A DNA stretch of 64,000 nucleotides from Litoditis marina (lineage: Eukaryota; Nematoda; Chromadorea; Rhabditida; Rhabditidae), in assembly GCA_964036275.1 (NCBI GenBank), contig OZ038434.1:38835279-38899278 (forward strand). Reading direction: 5' to 3'. This document shows, one piece after another, positions 1 through 10,476 of this stretch (its first letter is position 1; each line of letters begins with the position of its first letter). A program made the translations under genes and the position numbers. The notes under the pieces were generated by a model. That model saw nothing but the letters and a program-made list of their open reading frames with translations, was not told the origin of the DNA and did no database searches.

Positions 1-540
1 CAATTAGAAAACTCGTTGATAAGTAAGACTTAGTAAAATGAAATCGAAATTCTGGAAATTTGCTTTTCAATGAGTTTCACTTTCGAAGCTCTGCTAGTCT
101 TTAAAGTTGAATCGTGTACATTATATTTGTGAGTAACTTTAGTGGAATAAGTTATTGTTGGTATGCAACTGCGATGTGTTGTTTGGTCCCCTTATAGTTT
201 CATTGAACAAAAAGTTATTGATCTCCATAATGGTAAGCTCATGTTTTGAAGAAGCGTCATAGTTCTCCGATACATGAGCCATGCTCTTCGTTTCGCTTAT
301 CAAGATTATACTATCTTCGGTGTATTTTCAGTTAACAGTTATAGATGGCAAACTCTACAATAAGCTTCTAAATATTGACCGAAATCTACTACCCCAGTGA
401 CAATCTTTGACTCACTTGGAAAATTCATTAATTCAAGGCATTTACTATTTTCACGTTCGGTTCACCAGTCCTCACTGTGACCAATGTTTTGGTTCTTTGC
501 ATGACTTCGTTCTTGACACAGTATGTGTTCTGACTGCTGA
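1..540. other. Stretch with no recognised gene
   Basis: I see no ORF with supporting splice sites, no RNA gene and no clear repeat here; AT-rich non-coding DNA. Confidence 0.4.
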
Positions 541-547
541 AGTGTAT

Positions 548-651
548 TAGGGTTTTTGATATAATTCAAAATTTCAAGTTTTCATTTTCGATTTTTGCGA
601 AAAATAGAGTTTTGGAAAATTTCGAGTTTCGAGTTTGACGTGAACAACCTA
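548..651. mobile_element. Small hAT-like MITE, CGAG-word family (104 bp)
   Basis: Ends TAGGGTTTTTGA and AACAACCTA are imperfect inverted repeats. Flanks AAGTGTAT (540-547) and ATGTGTAT (652-659) match at 7 of 8 bases, as a hAT-type 8-bp target duplication would. The interior contains the word TTTCGAGTTTCGAG. It looks like the shortest member of the family whose 483-bp member lies at 48869-49351. Confidence 0.55.
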
Positions 652-659
652 ATGTGTAT

Positions 660-1470
660 ACAGTATACGAAACATACTGGACCCTGATAGTGTCGTTTTT
701 CTGCCCCTGTTACCATTATACCCTCTCCTGTTTTCAAGTTGTGCTTTGATTTACTAACCGCGTTCTCAAAAAAAATTATATCCAAGTTTGGTGAAAAATT
801 TGTTGTCCACTACCTCAAAAGCGGTTAGTTTATCTTTTCCCGCCCTCCTTTTAACTAGAGTTCATACTTTATGCAGCAATCTGTGACACGGCGAAAAACG
901 TGATTATCGATCGTGCTGCTACGATCGATAGTCATGTTTTGCATGTGACTCGCTAAGTTGATCAGAGAACGTTCCGGCTCTGTCTTAATCATTGATCTAT
1001 TGATTTTCTCCGCAACATGTTCTCATTTTGTGATATTGCCACTTGCACTTTTGTCGATTAAGCAAGATTGTATGTGTATTTTGTATCGATCGATAAATGT
1101 TTTCTATACAGTCTTGCTTGATCTTCTGCGTGCTGTCACTGTCATTTTGTATCTTTGAGATCTTTATGTCATCTTGTCTTGGTCAAACGGTCTTGTTAGA
1201 GTGTAGGACAGTTAATTAGTTGGGAATGGTTTGGTTTTGGAAAAATATCAACTAAGTGATGAAATAGTCCAAATGATGTACGCTTAACCGACATTGATAC
1301 TTGAAACAATCATGTGTGTAACTTATAGGTACGTCAACTTCGAATCAAATATTCATTACCCATTGTGCAAAAACGAACTTCTAAACAGGGGTGTATTGAC
1401 AGTGGGACCAGCCTGCTTCATTTGGTTCGAACCAGTTTGCTGGTCTCATATGTCCGGCGGCTGGCCTTTT
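660..1470. other. Non-coding stretch, nothing recognised
   Basis: ORFs of 60-90 codons exist but lack splice support, coding bias or paralogues. A short inverted repeat (GATCGAT words) lies near 906-930 and 1088-1094. No gene called. Confidence 0.35.
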
Positions 1471-1471
1471 A

Positions 1472-1589
1472 AAGAAGGACGATTATGTGGTCCAATCCGA
1501 ACGCTTCAGTCCTTTAAACCGCAATATATTTTTCAATTGCAGTTTAAAGGACCGATGTCACGGGATTGGTCCACATAATCGTCCTTCTT
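1472..1589. mobile_element. Palindromic MITE with TA target site (family P1)
   Basis: Near-palindrome: ends AAGAAGGACGATTATGTGG and its complement, flanked by TA. The arms contain CAGTCCTTTAAACCGCAAT and its complement around an AT-rich centre. Size about 118 bp, no coding capacity. TIRs plus TA duplication suggest a non-autonomous Tc1/mariner-type element (inference). Confidence 0.75.
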
Positions 1590-1774
1590 TAAGTCATATT
1601 CACATTGAGCTGAGCTGCTGGGTTAGAATAAGATATAAAAGTCCAGCTATAACTATGGTTTGCACGTTTTTACATCACCTAGTCTACAGAATCGGAACTA
1701 TGCGGACGAGTTCTTTATTTAACCGCGTTTTTTGTTAACCAATTGGTGACCGCAAATTTCGTCCAAGAGAAGTT

Positions 1775-1972
1775 AGAAACAAAAGGGGGACAGAAAGGAA
1801 ATTTAATATGAAGAAGCCTCTCAAGAAAAACCGATATATACAAATTTTAATCCAAACTAACGAACCTAATTTGCATACGGTTCAAATGTTTTAGCCTGTT
1901 TTGACGCGCGGACCGTTAATTTTAGGTACCCCGGGGTACCTAAACTAGCTTTCCATTCTGTCCTCCTTCAAT
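1775..1972. mobile_element. MITE with AAAGGGGGACAGAA-type ends
   Basis: Left end AAAGGGGGACAGAAAGGAAA and right end TTTCCATTCTGTCCTCCTT are inverted repeats. The interior holds GGTACCCCGGGGTACC. A second copy in opposite orientation lies at 6900-7106 inside an intron of the first TTR-like gene. Confidence 0.6.
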
Positions 1973-2252
1973 AAAAATGATTAACCGGTTAACTGTGAAT
2001 AATGGATAACGGTTAACTTAACGAAAATCGTGGTTCCTTGTGGAATTTGCCAACTATGTAGCAAGCTCAATTAATTGGCAGAAGTAGCTGGTTCCAGGAA
2101 TCCAAGATGATCTTGTTTGACATTGCACTACTCAACTCTGGGATCGCGCGATCTTGAAATTTTCGTAACAGTTTTTGGACCTTTTTGAGTGAATTTTTAA
2201 TGAAAATTGTGTAGTTTGAGTAAAGATTTCATTGAATGAATTCCAGAATTGG

Positions 2253-4027
2253 ATGGCTTTGCCGGCGTCGAGTTCTGTACCGAATTCAGAAGATCTCTCG
2301 GAGCAAGTTTCGTCAAATGAGGGAGTTTTCGCACAAAATGGCGTGGGAAATTGTGAGTGTTCTCAGGCTTTCTCTATCTAAGCGGTTTTTTGGTTAGCTA
2401 GCCATTTTGGTAACCTCAGATGGAACCGTGAAGTGACCTAAAATCAATGATCGGTTAGTGTTCAAACTAACGGTATAGAAAGCACGACACCTAGTTGACA
2501 GTTTCTAATTGGCCCTCAGCACTGGCGGTTGTGGCATCTCGGAATATATTTCGATCTTTCAGTAGGTCTATAGACTAGCTCCGAACATTCCCTATATTTT
2601 ACAAAATCATTTTAGTTGAAACAGTTCAAGAACAGAACGGTTTGGAAAGTACTGTACTTTTTTGTCGAAACGTCAAAAAATCGAATCGCATAATACTGTA
2701 ACACAACCAGGCATGTTCTGACAGGTATATCCGGTCTCAAATTCAGCTCAATGTTCAACGGGATCAAACTATAAACATGAATTCATATTTAATTTTATTG
2801 AATGATATAATAATAATCTTTTATTTCCAGTAGGCCTTCCCCGCTACCTGCCGTCAGCCGTCTATTCCGAGGCGGACGTTTCGATGATGAAATTGGCCGA
2901 GGCGGCGGCCACTATTCGCCTTATTACGTACAACGCGATGCGGCGGTCCGCGAGCGGTCAGGCACGGAACCAGGTCGGTACCAAGTGGTTACACATTAGG
3001 TCAGTTGGGTACCCACGTACCCAGTAATGTTTTTAATCGAGTTCAAAGGTTCGTTATCGAGTTTTGGAAAGAGTTTGGGCGACAACTCGAAAATTTTCGA
3101 GTTGTTCAGACCGAAAATCTCGAGTTTTTGAGTTCGAAAGTTTGTCTTTAACAACTATAGTTCTCAGTAGCAAGACTGGCCTGTGCGGAGCTTTTTTGAG
3201 GAGCAGAACTACGTACTTCCGTAATCCGTATCCAGGAGAATCGGACCTCATAACAATCTCATCCATGTTAGGTATTTAAACTTTTTTCAAGTATTCTTTC
3301 TAATTGAATTCCATCCTCCAGGGTTTACTCTCCGCTGATACGTGTTCTGCTGTATCTGGGGACAGTGTCACGGAGGCGGTGCCGCCGTCGCTTCCGGTGA
3401 TGCCGGGGCTAGAAAACACCTCAACCGTCAACGCGCTCTATCAGCTGGTAAGTATTTATTCAAATTATTGAGGTTTCATGTTCAAAAAATTAATTGTTCT
3501 TCATAAAACTCAGTCAAGTGGTTAGCGTTCGATGTCGCCCATCACAGACCGGGTTCGATCCTCACTTCCGCGGTATCGAACTCGATTTGCATCTTCAGGG
3601 ACAGTCCTTCTACGGTTGATAATCTGTAATTCAATCGGACGAAAGCTGGAATAGTTTCCGTAACTTATTATCATCTAATATAACCTTCTAATCGTTGATC
3701 TTTAGTCCCGCGACTAGTTGATCTCTAATCATTGATGTTTAGTTAGTTTTAATACTTGATGTTTAGATCAGCTGATCTCTAATCTTTGATCTTTAGTCTC
3801 GCGATCAGCTGATCTCTCTGGCCGTCGACGGTGTCGACTTCCTCGCAGCCGAAGTGAGTGCGGCGGTGGAGTTGCGACGTCGAGAACAGCAACTGTTGGA
3901 GCGAAGAACACATCTGGCACTAATACTAGACCGGCTGGAAGAATTGGAGGGGGCGGAGCTCAATTTGGCGGGTGAACAGAATGGAGAGGCGGAGCCTAAT
4001 TTGACTTTAGTTCCGGCATCGCAATGA
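2253..4027 (+). CDS. Unrecognised four-exon gene, small helical/coiled-coil protein (195 aa)
   Basis: Exons 2253-2352, 2831-2973, 3322-3447 and 3809-4027 join with matching phases to 588 nt (195 aa plus TGA). The start ATG follows TTCCAG, a likely cis or trans-splice acceptor. Exon 1 is Ser-rich (MALPASSSVPNSEDL). Exon 2 has Ala-rich helices (MMKLAEAAATIRL). Exon 4 has an amphipathic, Arg/Glu-rich helix (ELRRREQQLLERRTHLALIL) then an acidic, Asn-containing tail. No signal peptide, membrane segment or catalytic motif is visible. The last acceptor is ambiguous: TTTAG at 3792-3796 would add four in-frame codons (SRDQ). I do not recognise the family. Introns 2 and 3 hold repeat debris, including a decayed hAT-like element and a tRNA-like relic. 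Confidence 0.6.
3025..3159. mobile_element. Decayed hAT-like MITE, CGAG-word family
   Basis: Ends TAATGTTTTTAATCGAG and TTTAACAACTATA correspond to the TAGGGTTGTTAATCGAG end of the 48869 element. Flanks GTACCCAG/GTTCTCAG match at 6 of 8 bases. Interior TTTCGAG words. Lies in intron 2 of the four-exon gene. Confidence 0.5.
3511..3592 (+). repeat. tRNA-like (SINE?) relic
   Basis: CAGTCAAGTGGTTAGCG resembles an A box region and GGTTCGATCC at 3552-3561 is a perfect B box. Folding into a full cloverleaf is not supported, so this is called a tRNA-derived relic, not a tRNA gene. Similar relics occur at 24730-24790 and 27790-27850. Confidence 0.4.
3690..3826 (+). repeat. Short tandem repeats copying a splice-acceptor region
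   Basis: Variants of GATCTTTAGTCCCGCGA followed by AGTTGATCTCT recur at about 3700, 3760 and 3790. The last copy forms the exon 4 acceptor and first exon bases of the four-exon gene. Confidence 0.5.
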
Positions 4028-4050
4028 TGTGGGCAATCAGTGTAAAGAGT

Positions 4051-4300
4051 GGGCAAATTTCTTCCCGAACCAGTTGGTTCGGCAAGGAACCGAACCGTTT
4101 GCGTACTCAAACCGACATGAAACCGAACCAAACCCTAATAAACGTTACACAGTCGATCAATTTCAGCATTATTTACATGAATTGGTTCGGTTCCAACTTT
4201 GTTGGCCTGAATTTGGTTCGATTCTAGAACGATCCAACTGGTTCGGAAAGAATCGGTTCGGTTTTGGTTTGGGAAGAGTCGGTTCGGGAAAGAATTCACC
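4051..4300. mobile_element. hAT-like MITE with GGTTCGG words (250 bp)
   Basis: Ends GGGCAAATTTCTTCCCGAACC and GGTTCGGGAAAGAATTCACC are inverted repeats. Flanks TAAAGAGT (4043-4050) and TATAGAGT (4301-4308) match 7/8. The interior is built from GGTTCGG and its complement. Related elements: 37957-38165 and 44363-44626. Confidence 0.65.
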
Positions 4301-4323
4301 TATAGAGTGTGACCTATTTTTAG

Positions 4324-4383
4324 TTGTAGTTTGATCTCCTCACCCTAATTTTGAGCGAAATGCAATGAGATCGAACTACAGCT
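4324..4383. repeat. TTTGATC/GATCAAA hairpin repeat (family P2)
   Basis: GTTGTAGTTTGATC and GATCGAACTACAG form arms of a 60-bp hairpin. Other copies: 4761-4830, 7321-7392, 7945-8016, 14511-14583, 15304-15372, 16021-16095, 16711-16774, 18366-18437, 18866-18932, 21967-22029, 23149-23209, 28925-28992, 34177-34249, 37413-37464, 47512-47582, 48521-48595, 51470-51542 and 56870-56940. Consensus size 65-75 bp, no ORF. Confidence 0.65.
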
Positions 4384-5174
4384 GATGTTAGCACACACTA
4401 GAAGGTGTGAATATTCGTGTTTCGTTTTAATAGGTCAAATTTCGTAATTTTGACTGAGAAACACAAATTTTTACCAGTTTTTCACTAAACTAGCCCCCTT
4501 CTTGACGTTTCCGGACCTTAATTGCACAACGTTAACCTAGGAACAGAATAGGTGATTTCAATTGGTTACTGTATGTTCGTAGGTGGTTTTTGAGAGCATT
4601 TGCTTATATTCGTCGGCATTTCATTGCGTTTTCAGGGTTTTTATAGAATTTTTCTGAAGTTGATTCCGAACTTTAGCATTTCTTTGGTGATTCTGGCAGT
4701 TTCAGCTTTAAATTGCATTTGTTAGTGAGATAATTTGTTCATATTTTTCTTTCTTCGTGGGTTGTAGTTTGACCTCGATGTGTTTCAGTCGTATTTTCGA
4801 GAAAAAGCTGTATGCAAATCAAACTACAACTTTACAACTACTACAACCTTAGTCATTTTTTCGTTAGTTTATCCAAAATAATGTTATAATAGTATTTTGT
4901 GTGAATCAATATACGAATTTCTGATCATATCAATTCAGTACGGTGTCATATGTTATTCTTTTAAGTGTAATAAAACATTTCGATAAATTCTGTGAACTTC
5001 GAAGATCGAGAAAATGTGTTTTCTTAATTGCAGTTTTTTTTCAATTTCTGTCAGATAGTCGTATAAAATTAATAAAATATAATTTAGTCGATATCTGCTT
5101 GCTCGAAAGATTGAGCAGCTACGGAATCGAGAGCATTTAGGTCAAAACGGGGGCAGACACGTTGAGACAGTTTG

Positions 5175-5292
5175 AAGAAGGACAATTATGTGCTTCAATC
5201 TCAACGCTTCGGTCCTTTAAACTGCAATACATGTTTCAATTGCAGTTTAAAGGACTGATGCGCCGAGATTGGAGCACATAATCGTCCTGCTT
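5175..5292. mobile_element. Palindromic P1 MITE
   Basis: GAAGGACAATTATGTG end and CACATAATCGTCCTGCTT end, inner arms CGGTCCTTTAAACTGCAAT and complement. The inner stem differs from the 1472 copy (GCGCCGAGATTGGAGC), marking a second subfamily, also seen at 27315, 28032 and 32449. Confidence 0.7.
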
Positions 5293-6030
5293 TAAGTCTC
5301 TGTGACATGCACACTCTTGTTGAGATCTGCCAATTGACTGAGAATTGTCGGAGGTTTAGGTCGATGAGAATTAGTCTGTCTGCTTCTCCGTGATCTACAC
5401 ACTCACTCGTCGACGATGGAAAGAGATGGTTGGCGATTGACCGGCAAATGAGCTGGACTTTCTCACTTTTCGTGGCACTTTTGCACTTGCACTTTTCGTT
5501 AAAACTTGTTGCGAACCTCATGGCATGCAGAAAAAACGGGATCGGGTGGAGAAACGGGATCGGAATAGCACGTGGAGATTCACGTGCGAAGGACGGACGG
5601 TTTACAGGAATACAGGTGACATTTTCGGGAAATCTGGATTCTAGTACGTTTTCAGTCCGTTTTTAGGCAAATTAACGTGTGATGATTTGGTGTTTCGATT
5701 TAGTTTCGTCTGGTTTGTCCGGAGGAGGTGGTTGGTTCTTCGTTTCTCTTTTTCTAAGACTAAAGGAGTTGGTTACCGAAATGTTGTTCTCTTCTGTGGT
5801 TGGTAGTCTGATCCCGCTGCTCTTCACGATTAGAAAATACTACTAGGTGCACCAATAATCTCTAGGGCTCTAATTCTAAGAGTGCTTTGTTAAGTTCAAT
5901 GTGTACAATAACTTCCTTTCGTAAAAACCTAAAGATTACAAGGTCAATCTGTTCCGTACTGCTTTTGGAGTTTGATCTCGGTGCGTTTTGGAGCAAACTA
6001 CAACTCACTATCGTTCACTTCATTTACTTA
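5293..6030. promoter_or_regulatory. 5' flank of TTR-like gene 1, partly duplicated upstream of gene 2
   Basis: The segment 5565-5745 (containing TTTTCGGGAAATCTGG, TCTAGTACGTT, ACGTGTGATGATTTG and GGAGGAGGTGGTT) recurs at 8055-8215 upstream of the second TTR-like gene. Conservation in the same relative place suggests it was carried in the gene duplication and may hold shared promoter sites; that role is inference. Confidence 0.45.
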
Positions 6031-6037
6031 CAGAGTC

Positions 6038-7798
6038 ATGTCAAGAATTCTGTTCGGTCTCGCTGCACTGGTCAGCCTTAGTTCTGCTGCAATAGTTGAG
6101 GTTACCGGAAGCTTCAAGGTTGGTTGTTTGTTGTTTGTTTGGGTGTTTATTTGTTGGTTTATTTGTTGTTTGTTTATATTTTTGATCTTTAATGTGTGTA
6201 TTTAAAGAAGGACGATTATGTGGTCCAATCGCAACGGCTCAATCCTTTAAACTGCAATACATTTTTCAATTGCAGTTGAAAGGACCGTTGACGCGGGATT
6301 GCTTCACATAATCGCTCTGCTATAAATAGAATAGAATAGAATAGATTTATTCAACATGTAACTTTCCACATTTTGAAATGTGGCACTCCAATTGTTGGAT
6401 AAAAGAAGGAAAAAATAGATGGAAAGAATGGTATCCCTGTTACGCGCTTGTAGTTATAGATGGATGCAATTAGCAGTGTAGTACGAGTACGAGTTAGAGT
6501 GTAGGATAAATGTGTTTATTTGAAGTGCAATTCCAAAATATTCCAAAATACTTGTTTTTCATGTGTTTTATTCTAGTGCGATGGCCACTATCCCGACCAA
6601 ACTGTCACTGTCGAACTGATGGAGAAGGATTTGGATATTGCGGGCGGTGAGCGATTTCTTCACAAACTATGTATTCAACAATAGTAATAGTATTAGTTTT
6701 GAATATATTTTGGGTTATAAGATGCAGATATATAAACTGGTTGCTGGGCAAACCATAAAACCGAGTATTGAGATAAAACTACAACATATTGTTTGTAGTT
6801 TGATCATTTTGGGTGTTGTGTGAAGGTGTTGTCGGCGTCAAAGGAGCGCAGGGAGTTGGAGGAAACGAGTCTTCTTGGTAGATAACGGCTATCCTCCAAG
6901 AGCAAGTTCTTAAAGGAGGGCAGAATGAAAAGCTAGTTTAGGTACCCCGGGGTATCCAAACATAACGTTGCGCGCTCCAAAACAGGCTAAAACATGTGAA
7001 CCGTATGCAAAGTAGGTTCGTTAATTTGAACTAAAATGTGTATTTATCGGTTTCTCTTGAGCAGCTCTTTCATATTAACTTTCCTTTCTGCCCCCCTTTA
7101 AACCTCTTTGGGTATCGCGATCAAACTACAACTCTTTTCTTCTTTCAGTTGATCCTGACGATCTTCTTGGCGACACGACTGTGTTCATTGGCGAGAAGTT
7201 TGTAGTGTCCGGGGAGCAGCGCGAGTATATAGGACATCTGGAGCCGTATCTCTTGATCTACCATAGATGCGGCAAGAACAGTGAGAGGGTGAGTTTGAGA
7301 TACGCATTGATCAGATATTCTTTGTAGTTTGATCTCGGTACCCAACCTGGATCACGTATTTTGTTCAAAAGTTACGGGATCAAACCATAAACACAGCGGG
7401 ATCAGGCAACATACAGTATATTGACGTAGCTCCCCGCCGGCTTATCTGATTAGTATTGTAGTAATTACCCCCAATAAAAAGGTAACGAGTTTAAAAATAA
7501 GTTCTCATTTTGAGTTCTGTTCCTAGGCTGAATTCGAATATCACGATGTGTTCGAGAATTAAACCAAGTTATTTATGTTCTCAAATTCACTATCAAATTC
7601 AACCCTTGATATTGATTTCCCTTAGTTTTGATGATTTGAATTTTCTAAAGTTTTTGATTTATGATTCTTTTCCAGGAGAACACTGAGACTATTCGAATCA
7701 ACCTCGAATACGTGGAGGATAACTTTCCCTTCTTCAATGCGGCGCCTCACAAGGAAGAGTACGACATTGGCGAAATTGATCTTTCAACCTGGAAATAA
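6038..7798 (+). CDS. Transthyretin-like (TTR) family secreted protein 1
   Basis: Exons 6038-6118, 6577-6646, 7149-7288 and 7676-7798 join in phase to a 137-aa protein. Residues 1-18 form a signal peptide (MSRILFGLAALVSLSSAA), then the mature chain starts with VTGSFKC. Family landmarks are DPDDLLGDT, a FVVSG strand, LEPYLLIYHRCGK (the conserved IYHxC of nematode TTR-like proteins) and a C-terminal YDIGEIDL strand. Two cysteines remain, fewer than many family members, so the usual second disulfide may be absent. ATG lies 4 nt after CTTACAG, consistent with SL trans-splicing. AATAAA follows the stop at 7827. Members are secreted, extracellular nematode proteins; the ligand is unknown. Tandem paralogue of the gene at 8317. 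Confidence 0.88.
6205..6321. mobile_element. P1 MITE in intron 1 of TTR-like gene 1
   Basis: AAGAAGGACGATTATGTGG end after TA; the right end is worn (CACATAATCGCTCTGCTA). It ends next to an AATAG microsatellite. Confidence 0.65.
6322..6500. repeat. (AATAG)n-headed interspersed repeat
   Basis: ATAGAATAGAATAGAATAGA followed by CTTTCCACATT and CTCCAATT blocks. A second copy with the same order is at 26098-26210. No TIRs seen; could be a SINE-like or satellite-headed element. Confidence 0.4.
6900..7106. mobile_element. MITE copy in intron 2 of TTR-like gene 1
   Basis: Inverted relative to 1775-1972: TTAAAGGAGGGCAGAAT at the left, GGTACCCCGGGGTA inside, and TTTCTGCCCCCCTTTAA at the right. Confidence 0.6.
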
Positions 7799-7826
7799 TT
7801 GATCTTTTGATCTGAAAGTTATGTTC

Positions 7827-7832
7827 AATAAA
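7827..7832 (+). promoter_or_regulatory. Poly(A) signal of TTR-like gene 1
   Basis: AATAAA 29 nt after the stop codon. Confidence 0.7.
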
Positions 7833-8054
7833 AGTCTTTGATCTCTGTTCGCTTTGTTTCAGAATTACAATAAATAACAGAAACATTCAACAACAAACTC
7901 AAAATAAAGTTCGTGATGTTCTGAACCCGGTTTTTTATCGTTGCGTTTGTAGTCTGATCACTTGGTTGGTTTTCGATCGAAATTCAAAACGTCGCGTATT
8001 GAGTTCAAACTACAATTATGTCATGATCATCGAGTAACGGGCTTCCACCGTGTG

Positions 8055-8310
8055 TACACGTGCGGACAGAACGGTTAACAGGAAAAAACGAGGGCGATTT
8101 TCGGGAAATCTGGTTCTAGTACGTTCTCAGTACGTTTTGAGTCACGTTAACGTGCGATGATTTGATGATTCACTTTAGTTTTGTCTGGTTTTTTCTGGAG
8201 GAGGTGGTTCGTTCTAAGTTTGTTTCTCAAGCTGCCTAGAATTGAACATGTTGCAATTTTCTGCTGTGTTTGTAGTCTGATCGCTGTTGTCAACTATTTT
8301 CACTTAAAGA
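8055..8310 (+). promoter_or_regulatory. 5' flank of TTR-like gene 2 (copy of gene 1 flank)
   Basis: Shares the ordered blocks of 5565-5745, ending 100 nt before the ATG. A CTTAAAG lies just upstream of the start and could serve as trans-splice acceptor, weaker than that of gene 1. Confidence 0.4.
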
Positions 8311-8316
8311 TTGGTC

Positions 8317-10278
8317 ATGTTGAGGATTCTGTTCGGTCTCGCTGTGCTTTTTAGTATCAGTTCAGCGGCAAAAATCATTGCTACCGGAAGATTCAAGGTT
8401 GGTTGCTTGTTGTTGTTTGTTTGTTTATTTTTGTTAGTTAATTGGTTGTTGGTTCACACTGAGTCGTTCACAACAAACGTGAATCAGCGGCCGCGACTGA
8501 ACCAACAGGTTTGGTAACAAAATAAGAAACCGAACCATTTCTATACTCAAACCGAACCAAAGCTAGGAATTCGATTAATTTCAGCATTCTTGAAATTGGC
8601 CTCAATTGGCTTGGCCCAACGTTTGCTGGCTGAATTTGGTTCACTTCATTGTTGTGTACTTAGTATAAACAATTGTTTTTATCTCAAATATATTGATTCT
8701 AGTGCGATGTCCAAGTTCCAAACACCGATATCCAGGCTCCCAACCAAACTGTCACCGTGAAACTGATGGAGAGGGACTGGAACTGTGAGCTATAGTGAAT
8801 GTCAAATTCATAATTTTTCTGAGAAATCGTGCACTTTATCGTTGCACGTTTCAGACAGATTTAGGATGTGTTTGAGATCATTCACATGACTTTATCTCAC
8901 TATGTGTGTAGTTCAGTTCCATTGCTTCTTGTTAAAATCACTAGACTATGGAGTGTGTCGTACCGAGATCAAAATACAATGAAGACAAGATCAAACTACA
9001 ACTTTTCCAGTTGTCGATACCGATGATCTTCTCGGAGAAGTGACGGTGTTCACTAATGAGAAGTTCGTCGTGACCGGCGAAGAGTTTGAGATCGGAGCCA
9101 TGGAGCCATATCTTTTGATCTACCATCGATGCGGCAAACTCAATGAGCTGGCTAGTTTTTCATTGATTTTATTATTTCCCACACTTGTTGCTTACATAAT
9201 TATTGTTTCACTTGTTGTTAAGCGGATTTTAAGGCAGGTTTTTAAAGGGACCGTTCCTCTTTAATTTGGAGGTTTGAGCTGATTAGTCGATACTGTTCAC
9301 ATAAAAAAACCAAAATCATTTATATAGGGGTCAACTTCCTGTCTTGCTCCGTGTTCTCAAAAATGCGGCGCGACCACGCGCACGTACATACACCGCCGAG
9401 TTCACCTACGTACAAAATTTTCAAAACGTTCATAAAATTATAAAACCATTATCAAAACATGGCCAAAATTACCAATATGAAATCTGAGAAGGAAGATTTG
9501 TAAATATCATTAAAACGACAATACAGTGATAGATTAAGGATTGCTGTATTACAGTAACCCAAATCCTGTTCGCTTCTATTTTGCTCCGTAATAATGTGGT
9601 TATTTTAACTCTCTGTGCGTAAGGTATGAACTTTCATCCCAAAACAGAACAAATGACTTTTTTCTTTTTTCAAAAATTACCTACATTGCACATTATAGAG
9701 GTACGGTCCCTTTAATGTGGACCAATCCCAAGACATCGGTCCTTTAAACTGCAATAGAAAAATGTATTGCATAAAAAAAGTGTAGAAATGTTGAAGGACG
9801 TTGGGATAGGTCCACATAATCTACTTTTGTGAGTTCGTCTTCATTTCATTTTGTTAGTTAGCTTGCTAGTTTGTTTGTTTAAACCAATGAAACTGTTTGA
9901 TTCCACGAAAAACCCGTGAAATAAAAAATTATAGTTTTAGAGAAACTTGCTCAAGAAGGATTGTTCGACAGAATTTGTAGTTTGATCTCTGTGCATTCTG
10001 GACCAAACTTGAAGATCATGATGTGTCTGAAGATCAAATTGCAATCCAAAATTATACCTCTAAATTGATCTAAATTGACGATCAAACTTTTGATCATCAA
10101 ATCGAAAGTTTTCCTAAATTACACAAATTTGCATTTTCAATAATTTTGTTTCCAGGAGGAATCCTCAGTGATTCGACTCAACCTTGAATACGTAAACGAT
10201 TACATCCCCATTTTCAATTCTGGGCCCATCAAGGAAAAGTACGATATTGGCGAAGTTGATCTTTTGACCTGGAAGTAA
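8317..10278 (+). CDS. Transthyretin-like family secreted protein 2, with damaged exon 3 donor
   Basis: Exons 8317-8397, 8703-8784, 9011-~9150 and 10156-10278 parallel gene 1. Signal peptide MLRILFGLAVLFSISSAA, then KLMERD, FVVTG, MEPYLLIYHRCGK and YDIGEVDLLTWK. Exon 2 is five codons longer than in gene 1 (adds VPNTDI region). At the exon 3 end, where gene 1 has GTGAGT, this gene has GCTAGT. The next phase-compatible GT is at 9238 (CAG/GTT), which would add about 29 mostly hydrophobic residues. So either a rare GC donor, a new exon extension, or loss of function. Intron 3 holds a 468-bp MITE and a worn P1 MITE. Exon 4 and the 3' UTR are duplicated at 13551-14041 by the LINE insertion. AATAAA at 10298-10303. 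Confidence 0.7.
8500..8645. repeat. Worn GGTTCGG-word element in intron 1 of TTR-like gene 2
   Basis: AACCGAACC words and a CAATTTCAGCATT block as in 4051-4300; ends not definable. Confidence 0.35.
9245..9712. mobile_element. 468-bp MITE, ends AAGGGACCGT, TA target
   Basis: Left AAGGGACCGTTCCTCT and right AGAGGTACGGTCCCTT are inverted repeats, each flanked by TA. It lies 7 nt beyond the candidate cryptic donor of TTR-like gene 2 exon 3. No ORF of note. Confidence 0.6.
9714..9830. mobile_element. Worn P1 MITE abutting the 468-bp MITE
   Basis: GTGGACCAATCCC and CGGTCCTTTAAACTGCAAT match P1, then GGTCCACATAATC; the arms have diverged. It shares the TTTAA junction with the element before it. 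Confidence 0.5.
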
Positions 10279-10476
10279 TAGTGAAGTAATAGTGTTCAAT
10301 AAACAGATTTTGTTCATTATTCTCTTTCTTGTTTTCTCTACCTTTTTGTTCCGCATTGAGAACGCAAGTACATTGAAAATACGCATGTACGCAAGTAGAT
10401 CAACCTACTGAGTTTGGTCAATCCTTATAGAAACGTCGGTTGAACCATTGGGCAGAGAGAAGTTTGTTGCGAATTA
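9986..10476. repeat. 491-bp direct repeat, left copy (LINE target duplication)
   Basis: Matches 13551-14041 at constant offset 3565 with no indel; I see one mismatch (C at 10008, T at 13573). It contains part of intron 3, exon 4, stop and poly(A) signal of TTR-like gene 2, and abuts the LINE tail. Confidence 0.85.
10298..10303 (+). promoter_or_regulatory. Poly(A) signal of TTR-like gene 2
   Basis: AATAAA 19 nt after the stop. The duplicate copy is at 13863-13868. Confidence 0.7.

Noticed and set aside
3511..3592. Functional tRNA gene
   Set aside because: A- and B-box-like blocks exist but no convincing acceptor stem or anticodon arm.
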